Counted from the stretch's first letter, positions 28,475 to 39,655 are shown. The stretch is 64,000 nt of DNA from Rhodobacteraceae bacterium HLUCCO18 (GCA_001314805.1 LJSY01000021.1:1-64000); one strand, 5' to 3'. Program-made: numbers and translations. Notes: generated by a model from the letters alone, not told the origin.

Positions 28475-31372
28475 ATGAGAGATTTCGTCATTCCCACCGA
28501 TGACCGCGATATGGGCACGCCCGCGAAGGTCGGCGCGCCCGTCACGCTCAGCATCGACGGCATCGAGGTGACCGTGCCCGAGGGCACCTCTGTGATGCGC
28601 GCGGCCGCCGAGGCCGGCATCCAGGTGCCGAAGCTCTGCGCCACCGACAGCGTGGAGGCCTTCGGCTCCTGTCGGCTTTGCGTCGTCGAGATCGAGGGGC
28701 GGCGCGGCACGCCGGCCTCCTGCACCACACCGGTGGCCGAGGGGATGGTGGTTCATACCCAGGCCGAGAAGGTGAAGAAGGTCCGCAAGGGCGTGATGGA
28801 GCTTTATATTTCCGACCACCCGCTCGACTGCCTGACCTGTGCCGCCAATGGCGATTGCGAGCTGCAGGACATGGCCGGTGTCGTGGGCCTGCGCGACGTG
28901 CGTTACGAGGCGCCGCCCGAAGCGCCGCTCGCCAATCATTTCGCGGCGCGCGACACATCGGGCGAGGCCAATCCCGAATGGCTGCCCAAGGACACGTCCA
29001 ACCCCTATTTCACCTATGACCCGTCGAAATGCATCGTCTGCAGCCGCTGCGTGCGCGCCTGCGAGGAGGTGCAGGGCACCTTCGCGCTGACGATCGAAGG
29101 CCGCGGCTTCGACAGCCGTGTCAGCGCGGGCGGGCCGGGCGACGATTTCCTGTCGTCGGATTGCGTGAGCTGCGGCGCCTGCGTGCAGGCCTGCCCGACC
29201 GCGACGCTGCAGGAGAAATCGGTGATCGAGCTTGGCACGCCCACGCGTTCGGTCGTGACCACCTGCGCCTATTGCGGCGTGGGCTGTTCCTTCAAGGCGG
29301 AACTCAACGGCGACGAGCTGGTGCGCATGGTTCCCTACAAGCACGGCAAGGCGAACCGGGGCCATTCCTGCGTAAAGGGCCGTTTCGCCTGGGGCTATGC
29401 CAACCATGCCGAGCGCATCCTGAACCCGATGATCCGCGAGACGATCGACGAACCGTGGCGCGAGGTCAGCTGGGAGGAGGCGCTGAGCTTTGCCGCCGGC
29501 CGCCTGAAGCGCATCCAGGAGCGTCACGGGCGCAAGTCAGTGGGCGTCATCACCTCGAGCCGCTGCACCAACGAGGAAACCTATCTCGTTCAGAAGCTGA
29601 CGCGCGCGGTGTTCGGCAACAACAACACGGACACCTGCGCGCGGGTCTGCCATTCGCCCACGGGCTACGGGCTGGGCCAGACCTTTGGCACCTCCGCGGG
29701 CACGCAGGATTTCGACAGCGTGATGGCCGCCGACGTGGTCGTGGTGATCGGTGCGAATCCCACGGACGGCCACCCGGTCTTCGCCTCGCGGCTCAAGAAA
29801 CGCCTGCGGGAGGGCGCGAAGCTGATCGTGATCGACCCGCGCCGGATCGACCTGGTGAAATCGGCGCATGTGGAGGCCGCCCATCACCTGCCGCTTCGGC
29901 CCGGCACGAACGTGGCTGTCGTCACGGCGCTGGCCCATGTGATCGTGACCGAAAAGCTTTATGACGAGGCGTTCATCCGGGACCGTTGCGACTGGGACGA
30001 GTTCGAGGAATACGCCGAGTTCGTCTCGGACCTGCGCCATTCCCCCGAGATGACGGAGATGCAGACCGGCGTTCCGGCGGAGGAGCTTCGCGCCGCAGCG
30101 CGCCTCTATGCGACCGGCGGAAATGGCGCGATCTACTACGGGCTTGGCGTGACGGAGCATTCCCAGGGCTCCACCACCGTGATGGGTATCGCCAACCTCG
30201 CCATGCTGACCGGCAATATCGGACGCGACGGGGTGGGGGTGAACCCGCTTCGTGGCCAGAACAACGTGCAGGGCTCCTGCGACATGGGGAGCTTTCCCCA
30301 TGAGCTGCCGGGCTATCGCCACGTGAAGAACGCCGATGTGCGCGCGATCTTCGAGAACGCCTGGGGCGTGGAGATCGACCCGGAACCGGGCCTGCGCATT
30401 CCCAACATGCTGGATGCCGCCGTGGCAGGCCAGTTCAAGGGGCTCTACTGCCAGGGTGAGGATATCCTGCAATCGGATCCCGATACGAAGCATGTGGCCG
30501 CCGGCCTTGCGGCGATGGAGTGCGTCATCGTCCATGACCTCTTCCTGAACGAGACCGCGAATTACGCGCATGTCTTCCTGCCGGGTTCCACCTTCCTCGA
30601 AAAGGACGGGACCTTCACCAATGCCGAGCGGCGGATCAACCGCGTGCGCAAGGTGATGGCGCCAAGGAACGGCTATGCCGACTGGGAGATCACCCAGATG
30701 CTCGCCCGCGCGATGGGGGCCGATTGGCACTACACCCATCCTGCCCAGATCATGGAGGAGATCGCGGCGACGACACCCTCCTTCGCGGGCGTGACCTACG
30801 ATCTTCTGGAAGACGTCGGCTCCGTCCAGTGGCCCTGCAACGAGGCGACGCCCGAGGGTTCGCCCATCATGCATGTGGACGGGTTCGTGCGTGGCAAGGG
30901 CCGTCTGATGATCACCGAATACGTGGCCACGGATGAGCGCACCGGCCCGCGTTTTCCGCTGTTGCTGACGACGGGGCGCATCCTCAGCCAGTACAACGTG
31001 GGCGCCCAGACGCGGCGCACGGCCAATACCGTCTGGCACCAGGAGGACGTGCTGGAGGTCCATCCCCATGATGCGGAGCTGCGCGGCATCAAGGAGGGCG
31101 ACTGGGTCAGGCTCGCCTCGCGTTCGGGCGAGACGGCGCTGCGCGCGACGCTGACCGACCGCGTGAGCCCGGGCGTGGTCTACACCACCTTCCACCATCC
31201 CGGTACGCAGGCCAATGTCATCACCACGGACTATTCCGACTGGGCCACCAACTGCCCGGAATACAAGGTGACGGCGGTGCAGGTGTCGCTCTCGAACGGG
31301 CCCACGGACTGGCAGAAGGACTACGCCGCGCAGGCGGAACGCGCGCGGCGGGTGCTTCCGGCGGCGGAATGA
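28475..31372 (+). CDS. fdsA: Formate dehydrogenase alpha subunit (molybdopterin oxidoreductase)
   Basis: N-terminal [2Fe-2S] and ferredoxin motifs, 'TTCAYCGVGCSFKAEL', Mo-ligand Cys region 'TDTCARVCHSPTGYGLG'. Confidence 0.94.
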   Translation: MRDFVIPTDDRDMGTPAKVGAPVTLSIDGIEVTVPEGTSVMRAAAEAGIQVPKLCATDSVEAFGSCRLCVVEIEGRRGTPASCTTPVAEGMVVHTQAEKVKKVRKGVMELYISDHPLDCLTCAANGDCELQDMAGVVGLRDVRYEAPPEAPLANHFAARDTSGEANPEWLPKDTSNPYFTYDPSKCIVCSRCVRACEEVQGTFALTIEGRGFDSRVSAGGPGDDFLSSDCVSCGACVQACPTATLQEKSVIELGTPTRSVVTTCAYCGVGCSFKAELNGDELVRMVPYKHGKANRGHSCVKGRFAWGYANHAERILNPMIRETIDEPWREVSWEEALSFAAGRLKRIQERHGRKSVGVITSSRCTNEETYLVQKLTRAVFGNNNTDTCARVCHSPTGYGLGQTFGTSAGTQDFDSVMAADVVVVIGANPTDGHPVFASRLKKRLREGAKLIVIDPRRIDLVKSAHVEAAHHLPLRPGTNVAVVTALAHVIVTEKLYDEAFIRDRCDWDEFEEYAEFVSDLRHSPEMTEMQTGVPAEELRAAARLYATGGNGAIYYGLGVTEHSQGSTTVMGIANLAMLTGNIGRDGVGVNPLRGQNNVQGSCDMGSFPHELPGYRHVKNADVRAIFENAWGVEIDPEPGLRIPNMLDAAVAGQFKGLYCQGEDILQSDPDTKHVAAGLAAMECVIVHDLFLNETANYAHVFLPGSTFLEKDGTFTNAERRINRVRKVMAPRNGYADWEITQMLARAMGADWHYTHPAQIMEEIAATTPSFAGVTYDLLEDVGSVQWPCNEATPEGSPIMHVDGFVRGKGRLMITEYVATDERTGPRFPLLLTTGRILSQYNVGAQTRRTANTVWHQEDVLEVHPHDAELRGIKEGDWVRLASRSGETALRATLTDRVSPGVVYTTFHHPGTQANVITTDYSDWATNCPEYKVTAVQVSLSNGPTDWQKDYAAQAERARRVLPAAE

Positions 31373-32202
31373 AGGCGCGGCCGGATATCGCGCGGGTGGC
31401 TACCGGCGCCCGGGGGCTGGCCCATCTGGGTGCGGAGCGGCGGGAGATCACGCGCGCGCTTCCCGAGGAGACGCCGGTCGCGATCACCGTGAACGGTTCT
31501 ACCCAGGCGGTGATGATGGCGAGCCCGGCGGACATCGAGGATTTCGCGACGGGCTTCGCGCTGAGCGAGGGGATCGTCGAAAGCCTCGCCGAGATCGAGA
31601 GCGTCGAGGCGCTCGAGATCGAGGGAGGGATCGAGGCGCGGCTCTGGCTGGACGACGCGCGCGCCGAGGCGCTTGGCGAGCGTCGCCGCGCGATGCTGGG
31701 GCCGGTGGGTTGCGGCCTTTGCGGCATCGACAGCCTCGCGCAGGCGATGCGCCCCTTGCCCGAGGTGCCGGATGGCGCAGATTTCGACGTGGCCGAGATC
31801 GCGGGGGCGGGCGACGGCTTGCGCGCCCATCAGCCGATGCACGACCTGACGCGCGCGGTCCACGCGGCGGGCTTCCTGCAGCCGGGGCAGGGGATCACCC
31901 ACGCGCGGGAGGATGTCGGCCGGCACAACGCGCTCGACAAGCTGATCGGGGCGCTTGCGCGGGATGGGATCTCGGCGACCGGCGGCGCCTTCGTCATGAC
32001 CAGCCGCGTTTCCGTGGACATCGTCCAGAAGGCCGCGATGGCGGGGGTGGGAACCATCGTCTCGGTCTCGGCGCCCACCGCGCACGCGCTGCGGCTGGCC
32101 GAGCAGGCAGGCCTCACGCTGGCCGCCTTCGCCCGCGCCGGGCGGGTCGAGGTTTTCTGTCACCCCCGCAGGATCATGGAGAGCGAAAGCGATGTCGCCT
32201 GA
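31369..32202 (+). CDS. fdhD: Formate dehydrogenase accessory sulfurtransferase FdhD
   Basis: 'CGLCGIDSLAQAM', 'HAAGFLQPGQGITHAREDVGRHNALDKLIGAL'. Confidence 0.92.
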   Translation: MKARPDIARVATGARGLAHLGAERREITRALPEETPVAITVNGSTQAVMMASPADIEDFATGFALSEGIVESLAEIESVEALEIEGGIEARLWLDDARAEALGERRRAMLGPVGCGLCGIDSLAQAMRPLPEVPDGADFDVAEIAGAGDGLRAHQPMHDLTRAVHAAGFLQPGQGITHAREDVGRHNALDKLIGALARDGISATGGAFVMTSRVSVDIVQKAAMAGVGTIVSVSAPTAHALRLAEQAGLTLAAFARAGRVEVFCHPRRIMESESDVA

Positions 32203-32398
32203 GAAACTCGTGCGCATGGCCAACCAGATCGCCACCTTCTTCGCCAGCCAGCCGGGAACGGACCAGGCCGAGCGCGTGGCGGCGCATCTCAAGGACTTCT
32301 GGGGTCCGGAGATGCGGTCGGAGCTCAAGAGCTACGTGGCCGCCGGTCACGGTGGCGATGTCGACGAGCTCGTCGTCCGGGCGCTGCCGCTGATCTGA
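32192..32398 (+). CDS. fdsD: Formate dehydrogenase delta subunit
   Basis: 'KLVRMANQIATFFASQPG...VAAHLKDFWGPEMRSELKSYV', overlapping fdhD. Confidence 0.88.
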   Translation: MSPEKLVRMANQIATFFASQPGTDQAERVAAHLKDFWGPEMRSELKSYVAAGHGGDVDELVVRALPLI

Positions 32399-32446
32399 GG
32401 ACGAGGACCTTTCGACGGGTCGTCCTGTCCCGGCCTCATCCCGGCC

Positions 32447-33658
32447 CTACATCGCGTCGCGATCAACGATCGTAACCCCGTCGGTGACCGTGTCGCCGGG
32501 ATGGGTGACGATGCGGTCGCCTTCCTCCAGCCCGTCGAGGATCTGCGCCCGTCGCGCGGCGCGCTCGCCCAGCGCGACGATGCGCTCGCGCGCCACGCCG
32601 TCCTCGGCGACGAACACCGCCCAATCCTCACCCCGCCGGAACAGCGCGCCCAGCGGCACCTGAAGTGCGTCGTCGCTTTCCCATTCCACGATCCGCAGGA
32701 ACACCGCGAAGCCATGGCCCAGCCCCGGCCTTTCCCCGGGCGGGGTCTCGATCTCGAAGATCGCATCCACGCGCTGTTCCTCGATACCCAGCGCCGAGAC
32801 CCGCGTCACCGCCGCCGGTTCGATCCGGGTCAGCACGGCCTGAAGCGGATCGGGCCCGCCCCAGCGTTCGACCATGGCGCGTGTTCCCGGACCGATGCGC
32901 ACGGCATCCGAGGACAGAAGGTCGGACACGATCTCGAGGTCCGCCGGGTCGCCCACGGTCACCAGCGGCGCGCCGGCCTGCACGGGATGCTCGGAGATGG
33001 TCGCGATGGACAGCACGACCCCGTCGCTGGGCGCGCGCAGCTCGACACAGCAATCCTCCGTCGCCGAGGCACTGCCGCCAGGCCGGACAAGGGCGGCCTC
33101 GGCGCGTTCCAGCGAGCCTTCGGACATGGCGACGCGCGACTGCGCCGCGGCCACGGCCGCTTCGGCCACGGCAAGGCTCTGGGTCGCGGTTTCCATTTGG
33201 GTGACCGTCGTGACGCCGCGGTCCATGAGCGTCTGTGTGCGGTCGAACTGGAGGCGGGCAAAGGCCTCTTCCTCCTCGGCGCGGCGCATCTCGGAGCGCG
33301 CCACGTCGAGGGCGGCGCGCGCCTCGGCCTCGCTTGCCTCGGCCTGCGCCCGGCTGCGCGCGTCCAGAAGCGAGGGGCTGAGCGGCTCGACACGCGCGAC
33401 CACGGTCTCTCCCGCCACCACGGGGTCGCCCACGGAAACGGGCGCGCGGCGCGCCGTGCCGGCGATGGGGCTGGCCACTTCGTAGATATCGCGGATGCGT
33501 GTCTGGCCGTCGGCGTCTATGGTCACGCGCAGGGGGCCACGCTCCACCGTCACAAGGTCCACCGGCACCGGATCGTCGCGAAAGGCCACGTAGGAAAGCC
33601 CCCCGATCAGCGCGACGCCGGCCAGCGCCAGACCCACGGTCCGTGTGTTCCAAACCAT
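32447..33658 (-). CDS. HlyD-family periplasmic adaptor protein
   Basis: Biotinyl-lipoyl-like 'TIDADGQTRIRDIYEVASPIAGTARRAPVSVGDPVVAGETVVARVEP'; start MVWNTRTVGLALAG at 33658. Confidence 0.85.
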   Translation of the reverse strand: MVWNTRTVGLALAGVALIGGLSYVAFRDDPVPVDLVTVERGPLRVTIDADGQTRIRDIYEVASPIAGTARRAPVSVGDPVVAGETVVARVEPLSPSLLDARSRAQAEASEAEARAALDVARSEMRRAEEEEAFARLQFDRTQTLMDRGVTTVTQMETATQSLAVAEAAVAAAQSRVAMSEGSLERAEAALVRPGGSASATEDCCVELRAPSDGVVLSIATISEHPVQAGAPLVTVGDPADLEIVSDLLSSDAVRIGPGTRAMVERWGGPDPLQAVLTRIEPAAVTRVSALGIEEQRVDAIFEIETPPGERPGLGHGFAVFLRIVEWESDDALQVPLGALFRRGEDWAVFVAEDGVARERIVALGERAARRAQILDGLEEGDRIVTHPGDTVTDGVTIVDRDAM

Positions 33659-33663
33659 TGACC

Positions 33664-36021
33664 TCACTCCCTCGTTTTCATGACGGCCACCAGATTCATC
33701 CGGTCGATCCGGCGCCGAACCAGCAGAACCGAGGCGAGGCTCGTGGCCAGCACGACAAGGCTGGCGCGCGCGAAGATCTCGGGCTCCAGCACCAGCGGGA
33801 TCGCGTAGAGATCGGACGAAAAGCTGTTCGACAGGGCAACGGCGATCCACGCGCCCAGCACCCAGCCCAGCGGCTGAGCGAGGATGGCAAGGAGCATCAT
33901 CTCGCCCACCAGCACCGAGGACACCTCGGCCCGGCTGAAGCCGAGGATGCGCAGGCTCGCCAGTTCGCGGGCGCGTTCGCTCATCTGGATGCGCGCGCCG
34001 TTATAGGCCACGCCGATCGTGATCAGGATGGCGATCGCGGCATAAACCCCGTTCACCACGACGATGTTCTGGCTGATCGTGTCCTCGAAGGCGCGCCGGT
34101 TCTCCGTCATCATGATCAGCCCCGACAGCGCCGGCGTGTCCTGCAGGGCCGCGTGCAGGTCAGGCAGCCCATCGGGGTCGATCAGGACATTGACCACCGA
34201 CATCTGCGGCGCGCGCCGGAACTGCCGGTCGAGAAAGTCGATATCGGCATAGGCGCCAAGGCCGAGATACTGTTCCACGAGGCCGGTGACGGTCAGCGCG
34301 TGGGTCTCGCGCAGGCCGGTCATGAACTCCACCTCGACCCTGTCGCCCACGCCCAGCTCCAGATCCTCGGCAAGCCGTTCGGACAGAAGGATACCGCCGG
34401 GCGGGGCCGTGATGGCCGACCCGTCGGCGCCGATCACCCGGCTCAGCGTGGCGTCGGGCGGGCGCGCCTCGAGCGAGACGCGCTTTTCGCGCGGGCCGTT
34501 GCGCAGCGTGGCGGCATGGAACTGTTGCGGTTCCACCTGGATCACGCCGGGCAGGCGCGCGATCTCGGGCAGCGCATCGCGCGGCATGTCCTGGGAAAAG
34601 AGGATCATCGCGTCACCCCGGTAGGACTGGTTGAACGCGAGGTCGATGATGTGGTTGAGCGAGCCGTTCATGGACCCCGCCGCGATGATCGAGGAGGTCG
34701 CGGCCCCCAGCCCCGCCGCCGTCAGGAAACTGCGGACGGGCCAGCGGATCAGGCTGCGCAGCACCATGATCGTGGTCTGGCGCAGCCGCAGCGCCGCCAT
34801 CAGCCGGTCGATCGCGGTGCGGCGGAACATCGGCGGGGCGGGCGGCTGCATCGCCACGGCAGGCGCAAGACGTGCGGCCATGAGCGCCGCGCGCGCCGCC
34901 CCCAGCATCGTCGTCAGCAGCGCCGCGAGCCCGGAGATCGCGTAAACCCATGTCGGCACGCGAAAGATCAGGTAGGGGAAATCGAAGAACCGCGCGTATT
35001 GCCACGCCATCGTGCGCGCGAGGATCGTGCCGAGGCCCCATCCGATCGCCACGCCGAGGACCGCGATCATCGCGGCGAGCAGCAGGTAGTGCAGGCAGAC
35101 CTCGACATCGGAATAGCCCAATGCCTTCAGCAGCCCGATCTCGGACCGGTCAAGCGCCACGATCCGGCTCATGACCATGCCCACGAGGAAGGCGGAGATG
35201 GCGAAGAAGATCGGCGGGACGACCATCGCCATGCCCTGCAACTGCTCGATCTCGGCGCTCACGAAACTGTCCGAGACCTGGCTTGACCGGTCATAGGCGC
35301 CAAGCCCGCCATAGGGGTCTAGCAGCGTGTCGAGCGCCTCCATCACCGTTTCCGGCACCGCGTCGGCGCTGATCGCGAGCGACAGGTGATTGAACGCGCC
35401 CTCCATGTCGAAGCTGGCCGCGACGCTGGCCTCGGTCATCCACAATATGCCGTAGCCCTCGTTGTCGGGCATCAGCGCGCCGGGACCGATCGTGTAGATG
35501 AACTCCGGGCTCATCGCCGTGCCGGTGATCGTCAGCGCGCGACGCTGGCCGTTGATATTGGCATGGAACACGTCGCCCACGTCAAAGCCGTTGGCCTCGG
35601 CGAAGGCGGTGGTCACCATCACGTCGTCGCCATCAAGCGGATAGGTCCCGGTCCGCAGCACCGGCACGTTCAGAAGCGGGTCGTTGCTGGCCGGCCAGGA
35701 CAGGATCTGGCCCATCGCCACCTCCACCCGGTCCGGCAGATCGAGGATGGCCGATCCTTGCACGCGCGGCTCGGCGGCATAGACGCCCGAGATCTCCAGG
35801 ATGTCGGGCAGAAGCGTCAGCGGCGCGCGGCTTGTGTCGGTGAAGATATCCGCGAACCTGTTGCGCTCGTAATAGGCGTCGCGCGTGTCGGTCAGGGCCG
35901 CGTTCATTCCGAAAGCGGTCAGCAGGATCGCGACGCCGCAGGCCAGCACCACGGCGATGGCCAGCCCCTGAACCCAGAGCCTGCCGAAATCGCGCATGAG
36001 TTTCTTGTCGAGCGCCTGCAT
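33664..36021 (-). CDS. ABC transporter permease (FtsX/MacB-like)
   Basis: Two FtsX-like cores, e.g. 'RARELASLRILGFSRAEVSSVLVGEMMLLAILAQPLGWVLGAW'. Confidence 0.86.
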   Translation of the reverse strand: MQALDKKLMRDFGRLWVQGLAIAVVLACGVAILLTAFGMNAALTDTRDAYYERNRFADIFTDTSRAPLTLLPDILEISGVYAAEPRVQGSAILDLPDRVEVAMGQILSWPASNDPLLNVPVLRTGTYPLDGDDVMVTTAFAEANGFDVGDVFHANINGQRRALTITGTAMSPEFIYTIGPGALMPDNEGYGILWMTEASVAASFDMEGAFNHLSLAISADAVPETVMEALDTLLDPYGGLGAYDRSSQVSDSFVSAEIEQLQGMAMVVPPIFFAISAFLVGMVMSRIVALDRSEIGLLKALGYSDVEVCLHYLLLAAMIAVLGVAIGWGLGTILARTMAWQYARFFDFPYLIFRVPTWVYAISGLAALLTTMLGAARAALMAARLAPAVAMQPPAPPMFRRTAIDRLMAALRLRQTTIMVLRSLIRWPVRSFLTAAGLGAATSSIIAAGSMNGSLNHIIDLAFNQSYRGDAMILFSQDMPRDALPEIARLPGVIQVEPQQFHAATLRNGPREKRVSLEARPPDATLSRVIGADGSAITAPPGGILLSERLAEDLELGVGDRVEVEFMTGLRETHALTVTGLVEQYLGLGAYADIDFLDRQFRRAPQMSVVNVLIDPDGLPDLHAALQDTPALSGLIMMTENRRAFEDTISQNIVVVNGVYAAIAILITIGVAYNGARIQMSERARELASLRILGFSRAEVSSVLVGEMMLLAILAQPLGWVLGAWIAVALSNSFSSDLYAIPLVLEPEIFARASLVVLATSLASVLLVRRRIDRMNLVAVMKTRE

Positions 36022-36027
36022 CCGCTG

Positions 36028-36735
36028 TCACCACGAGATTTCATGCGGGGCGACGCGGGTCTCGTTGACCTCGACGCCCTCGATGCCGCCATCGGCGAAG
36101 AAGATGACACGATGCGCCATGGCCCGGATACCCGCGTTATGGGTGATCACGACCGTGGAGGTGCCAAGCGTGTCGTTGATCTCCTTGAGCACCTCGAGCA
36201 CCTGCACGCCGGTCTTGCTGTCGAGCGCGCCCGTGGGCTCGTCGCAGAGCAGAACCTCGGGCCGTTTCGCGATGGCCCGCGCGATGGCGACGCGCTGCTG
36301 CTCGCCCCCCGAAAGCTCGGCCGGGAAATGGTCGACGCGGTGGCTCAGCCCGACCATCTCCAGCGCCTCGGCGGGCGGCATCGGGTCGGGGGCCACGTCG
36401 GTGACGAGCTGCACGTTCTCGCGCGCGCTCAGCGAGGGGACGAGATTGTAGAACTGGAAGACGAAACCCACGTGATCGCGACGGTAGCGCGTCAGCGCCC
36501 GGTCGCCGAGGTCGGTGAGTTCCAGGTCGCGAAACCACACGCGCCCGGCGCTGGCATGGTCGAGCCCGCCGAGGATGTTCAGAAGGGTCGATTTCCCCGA
36601 GCCCGACGCGCCGAGCAGCACCGCAAGCTCGCCCGCGTAAAGCTCGAGGTCTACGCCGGCCAGCGCATGGACCTGCACCCCGCCGGTGTCGTAGGTCTTG
36701 CGCAGGTCCTCGGTGCGGAACACGAACTGCACCAT
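36028..36735 (-). CDS. ABC transporter ATP-binding protein (LolD/MacB-like)
   Basis: Walker A '[16 protein letters not shown]', signature '[14 protein letters not shown]'; start [11 protein letters not shown] at 36735. Confidence 0.9.
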   Translation of the reverse strand: MVQFVFRTEDLRKTYDTGGVQVHALAGVDLELYAGELAVLLGASGSGKSTLLNILGGLDHASAGRVWFRDLELTDLGDRALTRYRRDHVGFVFQFYNLVPSLSARENVQLVTDVAPDPMPPAEALEMVGLSHRVDHFPAELSGGEQQRVAIARAIAKRPEVLLCDEPTGALDSKTGVQVLEVLKEINDTLGTSTVVITHNAGIRAMAHRVIFFADGGIEGVEVNETRVAPHEISW

Positions 36736-36783
36736 TGCGGTCACCTCCGGTTGCCCATGTCGCAGATTTCGCACGGGCGCGGA

Positions 36784-36797
36784 TTGATCTGGCTCAA
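36784..36797. promoter_or_regulatory. FNR-type box TTGAT-ctgg-CTCAA
   Basis: About 50 nt upstream of the ABC exporter operon start; one mismatch to TTGAT-N4-ATCAA. Confidence 0.4.
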
Positions 36798-36846
36798 CGC
36801 CTGCGGGCGTCGGGAAACGCGTGGGGCCGTTTTCCAAGGGAAAACG

Positions 36847-36882
36847 TGCCGGAAATCGTGTGATTTCCGCGCCCTTGAGACC
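36847..36882 (+). repeat. Repeat family 2, copy 1: TGCCGGAAATCGTGTGATTTCCGCGCCCTTGAGACC
   Basis: Shares hairpin and flank with 52279-52313. Confidence 0.65.
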
Positions 36883-36962
36883 TGCCGCGAAATCCTGTTT
36901 GGTCGGCCCCGTGCGGTCGGCCGGAGAGGCACGGGCCGCGCCCCACGAAAGGCCCCGTTGCA

Positions 36963-38735
36963 ATGTCCAGAGACACCCGCGCCAATCGCCGCTACCGCAG
37001 CCAGGAATGGTTCGACAATCCCAACAACCCGGGCATGACGGCGCTTTACCTCGAGCGCTACCAGAACCAGAGCTTCACGCAGGCCGAGCTTCAGGCCGAG
37101 CGTCCGATCATCGGCATCGCGCAAACGGGCTCGGACCTTGTGCCGTGCAACAAGATCCATGTCTTCCTGATGGACCGGATCAAGGCCGGTATCCGCGACG
37201 CGGGCGGCATCCCCATGGAGTTTCCCGTCCACCCGATCCAGGAGACGGGCAAAAGGCCCACCGCCGCGCTCGACCGGAACCTGCAATACCTGAGCCTTGT
37301 CGAGGTGCTGCACGGATATCCCATCGACGGGGTGGTGCTGACCACGGGTTGCGACAAGACCACGCCCGCGATGCTCATGGGGGCCGCGACGGTCGATCTG
37401 CCCGCGCTGGCGCTCAACGGCGGGCCGATGCTCGACGGCTGGTACAAGGGCAGGCGCGCGGGCTCGGGCACCACGATCTGGGAGGGGCGGCGCATGCTCG
37501 CCCGGGGCGAGATCGGCTACGAGGAGTTCATGGAGCTTGCCTGCGCCTCCTCGCCGTCGCTGGGGCATTGCAACACGATGGGCACGGCTTCGACCATGAA
37601 CGCGCTGGCCGAGGCGCTGGGGATGGCGCTGCCGGGGGCGGCCGCGATCCCGGCGCCGTTCCGCGAACGCATGGAGATGGCGTATCTCACGGGGCGGCGC
37701 ATCGTGGGCATGGTGGAGGAGGACCTGAAGCCCTCCGACATCCTGACCCGCGCGGCCTTCCTGAACGCGATCAAGGTCAACACGGCGATCGGCGGCTCCA
37801 CCAACGCGCCGCCGCATCTGCAGGCGATCGCGCGGCATGTGGGCGTGGCGCTCGACGTCACGGACTGGCAGACCCATGGCCATGACCTGCCGCTTCTGGT
37901 GAACCTGCAGCCGGCGGGGGAATACCTGGGCGAAAGCTTCTTCCGCGCGGGCGGGGTCCCTGCCGTGATGGGAGAGCTTCTGGCGGCGGGGCAGCTCGAC
38001 GGCGGCGTGATGACGGCGACGGGACAGCCGATGCAGGAGGCCATCGGCGGCGCGGGCACCAAGGACAGGGATGTGATCCGGCCCTTCGACGACCCGTTGC
38101 GCGCGGAGGCGGGGTTTCTCGTGCTGTCCGGAAATCTCTTCGACAGCGCCTTGATGAAGACCTCCGTCATCTCGTCGGAGTTCCGCACGCGCTTCCTCGA
38201 GGATGACATCTGCGAGGGGCGCGCCGTGGTCTTCGAAGGCCCCGAGGATTATCACGCGCGTGTCAACGACCCGGCGCTCGGCATCGACGAGAGAAGCTTC
38301 CTCTTCATCCGCAACGTGGGCTGCGTCGGCTATCCCGGCTCGGCCGAGGTGGTGAACATGCAGCCGCCCGACGACCTGATCCGCGCGGGCGTGACCCATC
38401 TGCCGACCGTCGGCGACGGGCGCCAGTCGGGGACGTCGGAAAGCCCCTCGATCCTGAACGCCTCGCCCGAGGCGGTGGTGGGCGGGGGGCTCGCGCTTCT
38501 GCGGACGGGCGATCCGGTGCGGCTCGACCTAAAGGCGGCGCGGCTCGATGCGCTGGTCGACGACGCGGAGTGGGCGGCGCGGCGCAGGGACTGGATGCCG
38601 CCGGAGCTGGACCACCAGACGCCGTGGCAGGAGATCTACCGGACGCATGTGGGCCAACTGGCCGATGGCGGGTGTCTGGAGCTTGCAACGGCCTATCAGC
38701 GCATCGCGAAGGTCCTGCCGCGCGACAATCACTGA
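36963..38735 (+). CDS. IlvD/Edd-family dehydratase
   Basis: '[34 protein letters not shown]', '[23 protein letters not shown]'; likely sugar-acid dehydratase. Confidence 0.9.
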   Translation: MSRDTRANRRYRSQEWFDNPNNPGMTALYLERYQNQSFTQAELQAERPIIGIAQTGSDLVPCNKIHVFLMDRIKAGIRDAGGIPMEFPVHPIQETGKRPTAALDRNLQYLSLVEVLHGYPIDGVVLTTGCDKTTPAMLMGAATVDLPALALNGGPMLDGWYKGRRAGSGTTIWEGRRMLARGEIGYEEFMELACASSPSLGHCNTMGTASTMNALAEALGMALPGAAAIPAPFRERMEMAYLTGRRIVGMVEEDLKPSDILTRAAFLNAIKVNTAIGGSTNAPPHLQAIARHVGVALDVTDWQTHGHDLPLLVNLQPAGEYLGESFFRAGGVPAVMGELLAAGQLDGGVMTATGQPMQEAIGGAGTKDRDVIRPFDDPLRAEAGFLVLSGNLFDSALMKTSVISSEFRTRFLEDDICEGRAVVFEGPEDYHARVNDPALGIDERSFLFIRNVGCVGYPGSAEVVNMQPPDDLIRAGVTHLPTVGDGRQSGTSESPSILNASPEAVVGGGLALLRTGDPVRLDLKAARLDALVDDAEWAARRRDWMPPELDHQTPWQEIYRTHVGQLADGGCLELATAYQRIAKVLPRDNH

Positions 38736-38824
38736 GGGGATGCGCCGACCTCGTCGCATCGAAAAGTAGGAAGCGCCGAGGCGGGGCCGGAAGCCCCACC
38801 CCGGCGCTGGCGCCTCCGGCGGGA

Positions 38825-38920
38825 GTTTTTCGCCAGGATGAAGGGGCGGGGCGGTTCCCGGTCTTCATCCTGGCTGAAAACGCTCAGGGGAGTGCAGAGG
38901 GGGCAGACAGCCCCCTCTGC
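38825..38920. repeat. Intergenic repeat copies 2 and 3 (inverted): GTTTTTCGCCAGGATGAAGG and, on minus strand, GTTTTCAGCCAGGATGAAG; adjacent hairpin
   Basis: Motifs at 38825-38844 (+) and 38863-38881 (-); hairpin GCAGAGGGGGC-agaca-GCCCCCTCTGC at 38894-38920. Confidence 0.65.
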
Positions 38921-38961
38921 CCTGAGCACGGCCTGTCATGGGCCGCGGAGGCCTAGGCGGT

Positions 38962-39594
38962 TCAGAACTGCGTCAGCGCAGCTTCCAGATCCCCGTAGCC
39001 GGTGAAGCGCCGCTCGAAGGCGAGGCCGAGGAAGTCGGCGCAGGCGCGGGCCTTTTCGGTCAGCTCGGGGTCGTCGGTCTGGGCCTGGTAGACCAGTGTT
39101 TCGTAATTGCCGAAATACATGTCGCGCAGCTCGGGGTGGCGGTCGAGGCCGAGGGGTTTCGTCACGAAGGCGTCGAACTGCCGGACGAGGAAATCGGTGA
39201 GGTAGAAGGCCGTCATCTCGTCGCGCGCGGCGAAGGCGGCATTGCCTTCGAAGAAGCTGTAGCAATGGGGGCCTTGCAGCATCTCGACCCCGAGTGCCGC
39301 GCAGCGCGCCTGTAGAAGCCCCCCCGTTCCACAATCGGCATAGAGCACGAAGACCCGGTCATAGGCGTCGCCCGCCTCGGTCACGGCGCGTTCCACGGCG
39401 TCGGGGATCTTTTCGGGGTGGTTGTGCAGGATCGCGGGCAGGCATTGCAGGTCCATGTGCGACCAGCCGTTCATGTCCCTCAGTGCAAGAACCTCGCGCG
39501 CCAGCGCGCCGCAGGCAATCAGCAGGATGCGCCCCTGGCCTGCCGCCTGCAGGCCTTCGGTCACAAGCCCCTGGTCGTCGATCCGGTCCATCAT
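38962..39594 (-). CDS. DUF1638-like protein
   Basis: 'ILLIACGALAREVLAL...VFVLYADCGTGGLLQARCAALGVEMLQGPHCYSFFEG'. Confidence 0.75.
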   Translation of the reverse strand: MMDRIDDQGLVTEGLQAAGQGRILLIACGALAREVLALRDMNGWSHMDLQCLPAILHNHPEKIPDAVERAVTEAGDAYDRVFVLYADCGTGGLLQARCAALGVEMLQGPHCYSFFEGNAAFAARDEMTAFYLTDFLVRQFDAFVTKPLGLDRHPELRDMYFGNYETLVYQAQTDDPELTEKARACADFLGLAFERRFTGYGDLEAALTQF

Positions 39595-39655
39595 CCGCCT
39601 CCTGACACATGCCCAATATGGCCCCGACTTCCCGTCGTGCACAGGCCCGGTTGCG

